From Aquincola tertiaricarbonis (GTDB lineage Bacteria; Pseudomonadota; Gammaproteobacteria; Burkholderiales; Burkholderiaceae_C): 64,000 nucleotides of DNA. The position numbers and the translations under genes are program-made. Below the pieces are notes generated by a model that saw nothing but the letters and a program-made list of their open reading frames with translations, made no database searches and had not been told where the DNA came from. This document shows, one piece after another, positions 35,728 through 47,546 of this stretch (position 1 is its first letter; every line of letters begins with the position of its first letter). The stretch is taken from assembly GCF_000969605.1 (NCBI RefSeq), contig NZ_JZUE01000005.1, positions 62,001-126,000 of the forward strand. The letters are read 5' to 3'.

Positions 35728-37233
35728 TCACTCTTCCTGGAAGGCTTCCTCGCGCTTCTTCTTGACCGAAGGCAGCAGCACGATGACGACCATCAGCGCG
35801 GCGGCGATCAGCAGGCCGGCCGACAGCGGACGCGTCATGAAGGTGCTCCAGTCGCCGCGCGACAGCAGCAGTGCGCGCCGCAGGTTCTCTTCCATCATCG
35901 GGCCCAGGATGAAGCCCAGCAGCAACGGCGCGGGCTCGCAGCCCAGCTTGTAGAAGATGTAGCCCACCACCGCGAAGCCGGCGCCCATGTACACGTCGAA
36001 CGCGTTGTTGTTCAGCGTGTAGAGGCCAATGCAGCAGAAGCACATGATGGCCGGGAACAGGAAGCGGTAGGGCACCGTCAGCAGCTTGATCCAGATGCCG
36101 ATCAGCGGCAGGTTCAGGATGATCAGCATCAGGTTGCCGATCCACATCGAGGCGATCAGGCCCCAGAAGAGGTCGGGGTTGCTGCTCATCACCTGCGGGC
36201 CGGGCTGGATGCCCTTGATGGTCATCGCACCCACCATCAGCGCCATCACCGCGTTGGGCGGGATGCCCAGCGTCAGCATCGGGATGAAGGAGGTCTGCGC
36301 GCCGGCGTTGTTGGCCGACTCGGGGCCCGCCACGCCGCGGATGTCGCCCTTGCCGAAGCGCCCGCTGGCACCGGCCAGCTTCTTCTCCATCGTGTACGAG
36401 GCGAAGGACGACAGCAGTGCGCCACCGCCGGGCAGCACGCCCAGGATGGAGCCCAGCGCGGTGCCGCGCAGCACGGCCGGCGCGGCCATCCTGAAGTCTT
36501 CCTTCGTGGGCCACAGGCCCTTCACGTTCTTGGTGAAGACCTCGCGGCTCTCGGCCGGCTGGCCCAGGTTGGCGATGATCTCGCCGAAGCCGAACACGCC
36601 CATGGCGATGGCCACGAAGTTGATGCCGTCGGTGAGCTCGGGGATGTCGAACGAGAAGCGCGGCGTGCCCGAGATGACGTCGGTGTTCACCTGGCCCAGC
36701 AGCAGGCCCAGGATGATCATCGAGATGGCCTTGAGCAGCGAGCCCGAGGCCAGCACCACGGCACCGATCAGGCCCAGCACCATCAGCGAGAAGTACTCTG
36801 CCGGGCCGAACTTGAAGGCCAGCTCCGTCAGCGGCGGCGCGAAGGCCGCGATGACGATGGTGCCCACGCAGCCGGCGAAGAAGGAGCCCAGGCCCGCGGC
36901 CGCCAGTGCCGATCCGGCCCGCCCCTGGCGCGCCATCTGGTAGCCGTCGATGGCCGTGACCACCGAGCTGGATTCACCCGGCACGTTGATCAGGATGGCG
37001 GTGGTGGAGCCGCCGTACTGCGCGCCGTAGTAGATGCCCGCCAGCATGATGAGCGCCGGCGTGGCGTCGAGTGCATAGACCGAGGGCAGCAGCATCGCGA
37101 TGGTAGCCACCGGGCCCAGGCCCGGCAGCACGCCGATCAGCGTGCCGAGCACCGCGCCGCCGAAGGCGTACAGCAGGTTCTCGATCGTGAATGCCACCGC
37201 GAAGCCGGTGGACAGATTGGTCAACAAGTCCAT
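35728..37233 (-). CDS. tctA: Tripartite tricarboxylate transporter large permease TctA
   Basis: The 501-residue membrane protein has about eleven to twelve helices and the TctA hallmarks: GTLIGVLPGLGPVATIAMLLP near the N-terminus, LIMLAGIYYGAQYGGSTTAILINVPGES, and the repeat-like LRGTALGSILGVLPGGGALLSSF and GVAGPESANNAGAQTSFIPMLTLGIPPNAVMALMVGA. It pairs with TctB 10 nt upstream. These systems import citrate-like carboxylates with a periplasmic TctC receptor, which is not encoded next to them here. A UUCG terminator follows. Confidence 0.94.
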   Translation of the reverse strand: MDLLTNLSTGFAVAFTIENLLYAFGGAVLGTLIGVLPGLGPVATIAMLLPSVYALDATPALIMLAGIYYGAQYGGSTTAILINVPGESSSVVTAIDGYQMARQGRAGSALAAAGLGSFFAGCVGTIVIAAFAPPLTELAFKFGPAEYFSLMVLGLIGAVVLASGSLLKAISMIILGLLLGQVNTDVISGTPRFSFDIPELTDGINFVAIAMGVFGFGEIIANLGQPAESREVFTKNVKGLWPTKEDFRMAAPAVLRGTALGSILGVLPGGGALLSSFASYTMEKKLAGASGRFGKGDIRGVAGPESANNAGAQTSFIPMLTLGIPPNAVMALMVGAMTIKGIQPGPQVMSSNPDLFWGLIASMWIGNLMLIILNLPLIGIWIKLLTVPYRFLFPAIMCFCCIGLYTLNNNAFDVYMGAGFAVVGYIFYKLGCEPAPLLLGFILGPMMEENLRRALLLSRGDWSTFMTRPLSAGLLIAAALMVVIVLLPSVKKKREEAFQEE

Positions 37234-37243
37234 GTCAGGAACC

Positions 37244-37714
37244 TCAGCCGCCGGTGGCCATGAAGGAAGGCCACAGCGGGATCACGAGGCTGAGCCCCTT
37301 GATGAAGATGAGCCAGGAGAAGACGGTGAGCACGATGGCGTTGATGAGCGCCTCGCGCAGGCGGAACTCGTCGCTGGCCGAGGCCGAGATGAGCACCAGC
37401 AGCGGCAGCGCGATGACCATGCCCATGTGCGGCAGCAGCCAGCCGAAGGCGGCCACGGCACCCACAACGATGATCAGCGGCTTCCACGCCCACTTGCCGA
37501 TCGGGTCGCCGGTCTCGGTCTCGATGGTCAGGGCCTGGAACAGCACGATGGCGCCCAGGACGGCCATCAGGATGCCGAGGCCGAACGGGAAGTAGCCGGG
37601 ACCCGGCCGCGCCGAGGCGCCGAAGCTGTAGCTGGTCGCTCCCCAGGCGAACGCGATGCCCACGACCACGAACATCAGCCCCGACCAGAAATCTTTCTGG
37701 CTCTTGATCTTCAC
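37244..37714 (-). CDS. tctB: Tripartite tricarboxylate transporter small permease TctB
   Basis: The 156-residue protein has four predicted helices and the TctB pattern: FWSGLMFVVVGIAFAWGATSYSFGASARPGPGYFPFGLGILMAVLGAIVLF at the N-terminus, with the conserved GPGYFP. The start is a GTG at 37714, preceded by AAGGAGA with 5-nt spacing, so it is well supported. It leads the tctBA operon. No TctC receptor gene lies within reach, so the receptor must be supplied from elsewhere, as is common in Burkholderiales with many unlinked TctC genes. Confidence 0.88.
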   Translation of the reverse strand: MKIKSQKDFWSGLMFVVVGIAFAWGATSYSFGASARPGPGYFPFGLGILMAVLGAIVLFQALTIETETGDPIGKWAWKPLIIVVGAVAAFGWLLPHMGMVIALPLLVLISASASDEFRLREALINAIVLTVFSWLIFIKGLSLVIPLWPSFMATGG

Positions 37715-37746
37715 GCTGTCTCCTTGCGATGCGTTGATGGCGGCGG

Positions 37747-37752
37747 ATTCTA
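37747..37752 (-). promoter_or_regulatory. Candidate -10 element (TAGAAT) of tctBA
   Basis: On the minus strand TAGAAT lies about 33 nt before the tctB GTG, giving a leader of roughly 26 nt that contains the AAGGAGA site. In the rest of the 214-bp gap to the divergent acyltransferase gene I see no clear operator. Confidence 0.4.
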
Positions 37753-37928
37753 GGCAGGGGGGTCGGCACGGCCCCTGTGGATTCCACGTAATGCCTTATC
37801 ACAGATGAGCGGCGCAACGCCACTCGACCAGGCCGGGGAAACAAGCGCTGACAAGGGTTTAGCGATGGCGGGGGCCGCCGAAACTACATCTTGAAACTGT
37901 CCCTCGCCGCCAAGAAAGGTCCCACGCC

Positions 37929-38603
37929 ATGCGCACCCACCTGCTGCACTTCACCGTCCGTCCGGTTGCCGACGAAGCGGAACTGAGAGCAGCCTGTGCG
38001 GTGCGGGCCACCGCCTACGGCCGCCGCCTGCCCAACGTGGTGAGCCTGTGGTGCGAGCCGGACGAGCTGGACCGCCAGCCTGGCGTCATCGTGTTCGCGG
38101 CCTTCAGCAAGGCCACCGGCGAGGCCATCGGCACGGTGCGCCTGGCCACCAACCACCAGCGGCCGCTGCAGATCGAAGGCAGCGCCGCCCTGCCCGCGGC
38201 CTACCTGGGCACCCGCAATGCCGAGATCACGCGGCTGGCCATCCTGCCCGGCCAGGACGATCCGGCCATCAAGCTGGCGCTGATGAAGGCGGTGTACCAG
38301 GCGGCGCTGGCACGCAGCGTGGAGTGGATGGTGATCGGCGCGCGCCTGCCCAGCCTGGTGCGCGGCTACCAGCGCCTGGGCTTCACCGATGCCCTGCCGC
38401 GCGGCGAGATGGTGCCGCTGGCCCATGCGGGCAACCTGCCGCACCGGGTGCTGGCCTTCAACGTGCGCACCGCACGTGCCGACTGGCAGGCCGCGCAGCA
38501 TCCGTTCTACGGCTTCATGATCGAGCAGCAGCACCCCGACATCACGCCGCTGCCGCAGCAGCAGGCGGTGCCCGCGGCCGGCCTGCAGGCGCTAGCGGCC
38601 TGA
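37929..38603 (+). CDS. FeeM-like N-acyl amino acid synthase / GNAT-type acyltransferase
   Basis: The 224-residue protein resembles the FeeM/autoinducer-synthase branch of GNAT folds: LHFTVRPVADEAELRAACAVRATAYGRR, a central strand-helix EAIGTVRLATNHQRPL, then RNAEITRLAILPGQDDPAIKLALMKAVYQAAL and VEWMVIGARLPSLVRGYQRLGF. Such enzymes join acyl groups to amino acids, or stand near exosortase and lipid loci. AAAGG precedes the ATG with 9-nt spacing. Its end overlaps, tail to tail, the end of a hybrid histidine kinase by 12 nt. Whether it uses acyl-ACP is not known. Confidence 0.65.
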   Translation: MRTHLLHFTVRPVADEAELRAACAVRATAYGRRLPNVVSLWCEPDELDRQPGVIVFAAFSKATGEAIGTVRLATNHQRPLQIEGSAALPAAYLGTRNAEITRLAILPGQDDPAIKLALMKAVYQAALARSVEWMVIGARLPSLVRGYQRLGFTDALPRGEMVPLAHAGNLPHRVLAFNVRTARADWQAAQHPFYGFMIEQQHPDITPLPQQQAVPAAGLQALAA

Positions 38604-40448
38604 GTCCGCGAAGCAGCCATCGGGCGGTCGGCGCCCGCCGGTCACCGAAGCCATCACCGCCTTCAGCTCCTCCTCGGTGAAGGGCTTGCTGAGGAAGGCA
38701 TCCATGCCGGCATCGGCACAGCGCTGGCGGTCCTCCAGCGCGCTGTTGGCCGTGAGCGCCACCACCGGCAGACGCGGCAGCCCCGCCTGCCGCTCGGCCT
38801 CGCGGATGCGGCGCGTGGCCTCCAGGCCATCCAGCACCGGCATCTGGCAATCCATCAGCACCAGGTCCGGCCGCTGCTGCGGCGCACCGGCGGCCGCGGC
38901 CACCGCCGCCAGGCCGTCGCGCACATGCGTGACCTGGCAGCGCAGCCGCTGCAGCATGGCCTCGGCCAGCATCGCGTTCACCTCGTTGTCCTCGGCCAGC
39001 AGCACCTTGTGCGGCAGGCCCACCGCGCGCAGGCCGGCACCTTGCGGCGGCTGCGGCACGGCGGGCTGCAGCGGCTGCAGCGGCAGCACCAGCTCGAACC
39101 GGCTGCCCTGGCCCACCCGGCTGTCGCAGCGCAGCCGCCCGCGCATGGCCTGGGTGATCTCGCGTGCGATGTTCAGGCCCAGGCCCACGCCGGCCCCGGG
39201 CACCGTGCCGGGCCGCCGCGCCTGCGTGAAGGCGTCGAAGATGTGCGGCAGGTCGGCCTCGGCGATGCCGGGGCCGGTATCGGCCACGGTGATGCGCAGG
39301 CCCTCGTCGCACCAGTCGGCGGACAGCCGCACCTCGCCATGCTCGGTGAACTTCACCGCATTGCCCAGCAGGTTGTGCAGCACCTGGCGCAGGCGGGTGG
39401 CATCGGCGATGACCTGGGTCTCGGGATCGATGTCCAGCGCCGCATGGAAGCCGATGCCACGCTCCTGGCAGCGCACCAGGTAGATGTCCACCAGCTCCTC
39501 CAGGTCGGCCAGCAGGTAGAAGGGCGCGGGCTTGAGCTCCACCCGGCCGGCCTCGATGCGGGAGAGGTCGAGCAGGTCGTTGATGATCTGCAGCAGGTGC
39601 TCGCCCGAATGCTCGATCAGGCCCAGCCGGTGGCGCACCTGCGGATCGGGATGCTCGGCGGCCAGCATGCGCGCCAGCCCCAGAATGCCGTGCAGCGGCG
39701 TGCGCAGCTCATGGCTCATGGTGGCCAGGAAGCGTGTCTTCACGCGGCTTTCCCGCTGCGCCAGGGCCAGCGCCAGCGCACGCTCCTCCGCGATGCGGGC
39801 GGTGAGGAAGCGCAGCCGGAACACCTCGGCCAGCCGCAGCTCCGATCGCCGCGCGGTGGCCAGCAGCAGGCCCAGGAACAGCAGCAGGCCGATGCCGCCG
39901 GTCAGGCCGATGCGGTCGCCGCGCCAGATCATCGCCAGCGCGGTGGGCAGGATCATCGGCAGCACGTAGGCCAGCGTCGCCTGCTGGCGCACCTGCAGTC
40001 CGAAGGTGGCCACCGCGGCCACGCTGCACAGGCTGGCCGCGATCACGGCGACGATCTCCTCGTCGGGCGAGCGCATCAGCCAGGCGCCGCCCAGGCCCCA
40101 TACCGCGCCATCCACCGCCAGCAGCGCCACCGTCCAGCGCAACCAGCCTTCGGTGCCAGGCCGCCCGCGCAGCCGGTACACCTGGGCCTGCACCATGCGC
40201 GGCACGGCCACGCCGATCTTCAGCGCCACCCAGGTCCACAGCAGCTGCGGCTCCACCCGGCCGTAGACATGCAGCGCCAGCACCATCGCGAAGCCGGTGG
40301 CCACCAGGGTGCCCAGCGTGGTGTGGGCGAACAGCATGCGCAGCTGTTCGGTGGTCACCTGGGCGGCGACCTCTGGGGGCGGTGGCGGGGCCGCTTGCGC
40401 AGTGCGCTCCCCGGGGCTGCCCATCGGGTGATCGTCGGTGCTGGACAT
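38592..40448 (-). CDS. Membrane hybrid histidine kinase with C-terminal receiver
   Basis: The 618-residue protein has an N-terminal membrane module of about six helices (residues ~35-215), then a short coiled linker and a kinase core. The phospho-acceptor His is in LATMSHELRTPLHGILGLARML. The ATPase domain shows NLLGNAVKFTEHGEV, DTGPGIAEADLPHIFDAF and GAGVGLGLNIAREI. A receiver domain follows (HKVLLAEDNEVNAMLAEAML, phospho-acceptor Asp in LVLMDCQMPVLDG, Lys in FLSKPFTEEE). The input lacks PAS or a periplasmic loop, so sensing is via the membrane. The start at 40448 has CATACT 8 nt upstream, no ribosome binding site. The output partner is not nearby. Confidence 0.9.
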   Translation of the reverse strand: MSSTDDHPMGSPGERTAQAAPPPPPEVAAQVTTEQLRMLFAHTTLGTLVATGFAMVLALHVYGRVEPQLLWTWVALKIGVAVPRMVQAQVYRLRGRPGTEGWLRWTVALLAVDGAVWGLGGAWLMRSPDEEIVAVIAASLCSVAAVATFGLQVRQQATLAYVLPMILPTALAMIWRGDRIGLTGGIGLLLFLGLLLATARRSELRLAEVFRLRFLTARIAEERALALALAQRESRVKTRFLATMSHELRTPLHGILGLARMLAAEHPDPQVRHRLGLIEHSGEHLLQIINDLLDLSRIEAGRVELKPAPFYLLADLEELVDIYLVRCQERGIGFHAALDIDPETQVIADATRLRQVLHNLLGNAVKFTEHGEVRLSADWCDEGLRITVADTGPGIAEADLPHIFDAFTQARRPGTVPGAGVGLGLNIAREITQAMRGRLRCDSRVGQGSRFELVLPLQPLQPAVPQPPQGAGLRAVGLPHKVLLAEDNEVNAMLAEAMLQRLRCQVTHVRDGLAAVAAAAGAPQQRPDLVLMDCQMPVLDGLEATRRIREAERQAGLPRLPVVALTANSALEDRQRCADAGMDAFLSKPFTEEELKAVMASVTGGRRPPDGCFADSGR

Positions 40449-40504
40449 CCGCCACCAGTATGACCGCGCCCGTGGCATGGTGGCCGGCCCCTGTCCCTAG
40501 AAGG

Positions 40505-42325
<1,821 letters not shown>

Positions 42326-42360
42326 GCGGGCGTGTACTGCGGCGGGCGGTTCGGCGGGGA

Positions 42361-43134
42361 TCAGGCGGCGGCGGCCGGCAGCGGCAGCGGGCGCACCATG
42401 CGCAGCCACTTGCGGGCCGGCACGCCCAGCGGGCCGAACCGCTTTTCGATGTTATCGGCGCGGGCAATGAGTTCTTCACGATCCGGCACCACCACGCCGC
42501 GCGCGGCCACCACCACGGTGTTGCCTTCGCGCGTGGGCCGCAGGCTCCACACCTGGTCGCGACCGAAGGCGGCGGCGATGCGCTCGGCGCTCGCCAGGAA
42601 GCTGGCATGGCGGCCGAACAGGTTGACCGTCATCAGCCCGCCATGGGCCAGCACGCGATGGCAGTCGGCGTAGAAGCGCTCGTCGTCCAGCACCGGCGCG
42701 GCAGCCTCGTGGTCGTACAGGTCGACGTTGAGCACCTGCACCGTCTGCGTGTGGGCCGCGCTGCGCACCCAGGCGCCTGCGTCCTGGTTCAGCACCGTCA
42801 GCCGCTCGTCGTCGTCACCCAGCCGGAAGCGCATGCGGCAGGCGGCGATGACGGCCGGGTTGATCTCCACCGCCGTGGTCCGCATGCGCAGCACCTGGTG
42901 GCAGAAGCGGGTGATGGCCGCCGCGCCCAGCCCCAGCTGCACCGCATGGCCCTGCGTGAGTTCGTCGGTGGGGCGCCACAGCATCCAGGCCATCATGCGC
43001 TGGATGTATTCCAGCTCCAGCGCACGTGGCTTGGCGATGCGCATGGCGCCCTGCACCCAGACCGATTCGAGGTGCAGGTAGCGCACGCCGTCCAGCTCCG
43101 ACAGCGTGACCTCGGGCAGGGAGGCCGCCTTCAT
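42361..43134 (-). CDS. Spermidine-synthase-like methyltransferase-fold protein
   Basis: The 257-residue protein has the Rossmann-like aminopropyltransferase fold: RYLHLESVWVQGAMRIAKP, then VQLGLGAAAITRFCHQVL (the SAM/dcSAM-binding Gly-rich loop), TAVEINPAVIAACRMRFRL, VLNVDLYDHEAAAPVLDDERFYADCHRVLAHGGLMTVNLFG. The conserved Asp of the polyamine pocket is in NVDLYD, where SpeE has D-x-x-D. It lacks an N-terminal SpeE domain. A true polyamine role is unproven. Its ATG overlaps the stop of the glycosylase gene (ATGA), placing it last in a three-gene operon. Confidence 0.75.
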   Translation of the reverse strand: MKAASLPEVTLSELDGVRYLHLESVWVQGAMRIAKPRALELEYIQRMMAWMLWRPTDELTQGHAVQLGLGAAAITRFCHQVLRMRTTAVEINPAVIAACRMRFRLGDDDERLTVLNQDAGAWVRSAAHTQTVQVLNVDLYDHEAAAPVLDDERFYADCHRVLAHGGLMTVNLFGRHASFLASAERIAAAFGRDQVWSLRPTREGNTVVVAARGVVVPDREELIARADNIEKRFGPLGVPARKWLRMVRPLPLPAAAA

Positions 43135-43640
43135 GCGGCCACCCCGGCGGCCACGAAGGCCTCGCGCCAGGCGGCCAGCTTGCGCTCGAAGGACCAGCTC
43201 GCGTTGGCCGGGCTGGTGGATGGCAGGCGCCACACCGGCAAACCGAGCGCCGCAGTCACGCGCATGGAGCGGGCCGATTCGGCGCCGTTGTGCGCGATGC
43301 CGCGCAGGCCGGGTGCGTGCCGCAGCAGGTCGGGCAGGTCGTTGGGCTCGGCGGCCTTGATCGCGCTGTCCAGGCTGCCGGAGCGGCGGCAGGCCGCATA
43401 CACATCCCACAGTCCGAGGCCGCGGTCGCGCACTTCCTGCAGGCGCGCTTCATAAGTCAGGGAACGCAGGTCGATCTCCCAGAGGGCCGACAGGATCGGC
43501 CAGAAATGATTGCGGGGATGGGCGTAGTACTGCTGCGCCACCAACGACCGCGCACCGGGAAAGCTGCCCAGCACCACCAGCCGGGTGTGGGAGGCGATGA
43601 CCGGCGCCAGGCCGGTGAGCACGGGCAGCGGCCCGGTCAT
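43131..43640 (-). CDS. Uracil-DNA-glycosylase-fold protein (DNA-deoxyinosine glycosylase type)
   Basis: The 169-residue protein matches the Mug/UDG-like branch that acts on deoxyinosine: VIASHTRLVVLGSFPGARSLVAQQYYAHPRNHFWPIL with GSFPG as catalytic loop and HPRNHFW as substrate pocket. LGLWDVYAACRRSGSLDSAIK and the late LPSTSPANA complete it. It removes damaged bases in DNA repair. Its start overlaps the tatD-type gene stop (ATGA), and its stop overlaps the next start, so the three are translationally coupled. Confidence 0.85.
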   Translation of the reverse strand: MTGPLPVLTGLAPVIASHTRLVVLGSFPGARSLVAQQYYAHPRNHFWPILSALWEIDLRSLTYEARLQEVRDRGLGLWDVYAACRRSGSLDSAIKAAEPNDLPDLLRHAPGLRGIAHNGAESARSMRVTAALGLPVWRLPSTSPANASWSFERKLAAWREAFVAAGVAA

Positions 43641-44458
43641 GCAGCGAGTGCCGACAACCGCGGCAGCGCGGCGCGCGCATTGTCGGCCGTGCGGCGGGCG
43701 GTGTGCTCCAGCGTCCAGCCGCGCAGCTCGGCCAACGTGCGGGCGATGCGCGGCAGCTCGGCCGCCTCGTTGCGGCCGCTGGCCTCGCCCTGGGCGCGGG
43801 TGTCGGCGGTGCGGTAGAGCCAGTGCGGCGGGATGTCCGGCGCGTCGGTCTCCAGCACCGGCACATGGTCCGGCACGCTGGCGGCCAGGTGGCGGATCTG
43901 CCGTGCGCGCTCGAAGGTCATCGCACCGCCGAAGCCCAGGCGAAAGCCGCGGTCCACGAACTGCGCGGCCTGCGCGTCGCTGCCGTTGAACGCATGCACG
44001 ATGCCGCCGGGCACCTCGATGCGGCGCAGGTGCTTGAGCAGCAGGTCGGCCGAGCGCCGCACATGCACGATGACCGGCAGGCCGGCATCCCGCGCCAGCT
44101 TGAGCTGGGCCGCATAGAAGCGCTCCTGCCGCGCGACATCCAGCCCGGGCACGAAGAGGTCGAGGCCGATCTCGCCCACCGCCACCAGCCGCGGGTCGTC
44201 CGCATGTTCGCGCAGCGCCTGGGCCATGCGGTCGAGGTCCTCGTCGGCCGACTGGCCCACGTACAGCGGATGGATGCCCCAGGCATAGGCCAGGCCATGC
44301 TGGTGCGCCAGCGTGCGAACCGTATCGAAATGCTTCACCAGCACCGCCGGCAGCACCAGCATGCCAACCCCTGCCGCACGGGCCCGGGCCACCACTTCGC
44401 CGCGGTCGGCGTCGAATTCGGGCGCGTCGAGATGGATGTGGGTGTCGATCCAGGACAT
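43637..44458 (-). CDS. TatD-family metal-dependent hydrolase
   Basis: The 273-residue TIM-barrel protein has WIDTHIHLDAPEFDADR with the metal-binding HIH, VAVGEIGLDLF with a Glu ligand, LPVIVHVRRSADLLLKHL, HAFNGSDAQAAQF, and VLETDAPDIPPHW with the final Asp. TatD proteins are 3'-5' exonucleases or deacylases in DNA repair. I prefer the ATG at 44458; an in-frame ATG lies 12 nt upstream. A CATGAT -10-like hexamer lies 7 nt before 44458 and no ribosome binding site is seen. It leads the operon with the glycosylase and spermidine-synthase-like genes. Confidence 0.88.
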   Translation of the reverse strand: MSWIDTHIHLDAPEFDADRGEVVARARAAGVGMLVLPAVLVKHFDTVRTLAHQHGLAYAWGIHPLYVGQSADEDLDRMAQALREHADDPRLVAVGEIGLDLFVPGLDVARQERFYAAQLKLARDAGLPVIVHVRRSADLLLKHLRRIEVPGGIVHAFNGSDAQAAQFVDRGFRLGFGGAMTFERARQIRHLAASVPDHVPVLETDAPDIPPHWLYRTADTRAQGEASGRNEAAELPRIARTLAELRGWTLEHTARRTADNARAALPRLSALAA

Positions 44459-44560
44459 GGCATGGATCATGCCGCAGCAAGCCCGAAGTCCCGGCTTGCT
44501 GCGCAAACCCGCATGCCGTGCTACTGTCGTCTTGAGTCTTCTTGACTGTTCAGGGGCGTC

Positions 44561-45541
44561 ATGAAACGAACTCCGCTCTACAGCGCGGCCAGCCGCTCGC
44601 GGCAGGCCGCTCCTCCGGTGCCCACGGCGCCGACCGAGGCCGCACGGCGCAGCGCCGCGCCGGGCCCATCGCCCGGAGAAGCGTCGGCGCATGGACCGCC
44701 CGAGGCAAGCGCCGGTGCAGGTGCGCCACGGCCGCCGCGCGGCACTTCCACCCGGGCAGGCCGCTGGGCCTTCGCGGGCGGCGGTGCGCTGGTGGGCCTG
44801 TGCGTGGCCACCGTGGCGCTGTTGATGCTGCAGCCGCCCGGCCAGCGGCTGACGCAGAAGGACATCGACAAGGCGGTGCTGCACACCCTCAACACCAAGC
44901 CGCTGCCGCAGCTGTCCACCAAGGCGGCCGACATCGTTCGGCCATCGGTGGTGCGGGTGGTGGGCCTGTCCAGCCCCAGCGATGCCGAGGCCAAGGACGA
45001 CGATGAGGGCGGCGTGGGCAGCGGCGTGGTCATCACCGACCGCGGCGTGATCCTCACCAACCTGCATGTGGTGGCGGGCTCGCGCCGGGTGAAGGTCACG
45101 TTTGCCGACGGCACCGAGGCCGACGCGCAGGTGATCAACGTGCAGCCCGAGAACGACCTGGCGGTGCTGCAGGCGCAGAAGCTGCCCGACGACCTGGTGC
45201 CCGCCACCATGCGCTCCACCGGCGACCTGCGCCCCGGCGACCGGGTGACGGCGGTGGGCTTTCCGTTCGGCATCGGGCCTTCGGTGTCGCACGGCGTGGT
45301 CTCGGGGCTGAAGCGCGAGTTCCGCTCGCCCGAAGGCAAGCAGGTTCTCACCAACCTCATCCAGTTCGACGCCGCGGCCAACCCGGGCAATTCGGGCGGC
45401 CCGCTGGTCACCGACGAAGGCGAGGTGGTGGGCATCGTCACCGCCATCCTCAACCCGGTGCAGCAGCGCTTCTTCGTGGGCATCGGCTTTGCCGTGCCCA
45501 TCGAGAACGCCGCGGCCGGCGCCGGCATGCACCCGTTCTAG
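44561..45541 (+). CDS. HtrA-like trypsin protease without PDZ domain
   Basis: The 326-residue protein has a Pro/Ala-rich cytoplasmic N-terminus of about 65 residues, then one membrane helix (around 68-90, WAFAGGGALVGLCVATVALLML). A periplasmic trypsin-like domain follows. Catalytic His is in ILTNLHVVAG, Asp in ENDLAVLQAQKL, and Ser in NPGNSGGPLVTDEG. It ends shortly after FFVGIGFAVPIENAAAG, with no PDZ domain, so it is a short S1C protease. AGGGG precedes the ATG. It lies 41 nt before the MoxR operon and may share its transcript. Confidence 0.88.
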   Translation: MKRTPLYSAASRSRQAAPPVPTAPTEAARRSAAPGPSPGEASAHGPPEASAGAGAPRPPRGTSTRAGRWAFAGGGALVGLCVATVALLMLQPPGQRLTQKDIDKAVLHTLNTKPLPQLSTKAADIVRPSVVRVVGLSSPSDAEAKDDDEGGVGSGVVITDRGVILTNLHVVAGSRRVKVTFADGTEADAQVINVQPENDLAVLQAQKLPDDLVPATMRSTGDLRPGDRVTAVGFPFGIGPSVSHGVVSGLKREFRSPEGKQVLTNLIQFDAAANPGNSGGPLVTDEGEVVGIVTAILNPVQQRFFVGIGFAVPIENAAAGAGMHPF

Positions 45542-45582
45542 GCACAGCCTGTCCTGTTTCCAGTTCACCAGGAGTTCCATCG

Positions 45583-46596
<1,014 letters not shown>

Positions 46597-46610
46597 GCCG
46601 GCACGCCACC

Positions 46611-47546
46611 ATGCAAGCCACCGAAACCCCGCCCGGCGGCGTCGAGGCGCTGCTGACGCAGCTGGAATGGACCGTGCTGCGCCGCCTGGACGGCTGGCTG
46701 CAGGGCGACTACCGCACGCTGATGCGCGGCAACGGCCTGGACCTGGCCGACCTGCGCGAGTACCAGCACCACGACGACGTGCGCCACATCGACTGGAACG
46801 TCACCGCCCGGCTGCAGCAGCCGCATGTGCGCGAGTTCACCGAGGACCGGGAGCTGAGCGCCTGGTTCCTGCTGGACCTCAGCCCGTCCATCGACTTCGG
46901 CGCCCGGGTGCGCAAGCGCACGCTGTCCACCCACTTCGTCGGCGCGATGGCACGCGGCCTCACCCGCCACGGCAATCGCGTGGGCGCCCTGCTCTACGGC
47001 AGCCAGGTGGACGCGGTGATCCCCGCGCGCGGCGGCCGCCGCCATGTGCTGCACCTGCTGCACCGGCTGCAGTCGCGGCCCGCGGCCAAGCTGGGCACCG
47101 GCACCCGGCTGGCCGACCTGCTGCAGCGGGCGGCCGGCGCGATTCCGCGGCGCTCCAGCGTGTTCGTGGTGTCCGACTTCATCAGCGAGCCCGGCTGGGA
47201 CAAGCCGCTGGCGCAGCTGGCCCGCCGCCATGACGTGGTGGCCGTGCGCCTGTATGACCCGCTGGAGATGAAGATCCCCGACCTGGGCATGGTGCTGATG
47301 CAGGATGCCGAGACCGGCGAGCAGATGTTCGTCGACACCGGCGCGCGCGGCTTCCGCCAGCGCTTCGAGAAGATCGCCGCCGAACGCGAGGCCGCGCTGC
47401 TGGACGGCCTGGCGCGCGCCGGCGTGGACACGCTGGAGCTGTCCACCGAGGACGACCTGGCCGATTCGCTGCTGCGCTTCGTCGATGCCCGCAAGCAGCG
47501 CAGCCGACTTGCAGCGGGGGCCGTCGGCACCCGGAGGTTTGCATGA
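46611..47546 (+). CDS. DUF58 protein of the MoxR-VWA operon
   Basis: The 311-residue protein has the DUF58 core: SLNG-like GDYRTLMRGNGLDLADLREYQHHDDVRHIDWNVTARLQQPHVREFTEDRELSAWFLLDLSPSIDFG, where DLREYQ...DWNVTAR is the signature, and a VWA-like fold (DLSPSIDFG as degenerate MIDAS). A late SVFVVSDFISEPGW follows. It lies 14 nt after the MoxR stop and overlaps the VWA gene start (ATGA). It probably couples the ATPase to the VWA partner; the target complex is unknown. Confidence 0.88.
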   Translation: MQATETPPGGVEALLTQLEWTVLRRLDGWLQGDYRTLMRGNGLDLADLREYQHHDDVRHIDWNVTARLQQPHVREFTEDRELSAWFLLDLSPSIDFGARVRKRTLSTHFVGAMARGLTRHGNRVGALLYGSQVDAVIPARGGRRHVLHLLHRLQSRPAAKLGTGTRLADLLQRAAGAIPRRSSVFVVSDFISEPGWDKPLAQLARRHDVVAVRLYDPLEMKIPDLGMVLMQDAETGEQMFVDTGARGFRQRFEKIAAEREAALLDGLARAGVDTLELSTEDDLADSLLRFVDARKQRSRLAAGAVGTRRFA

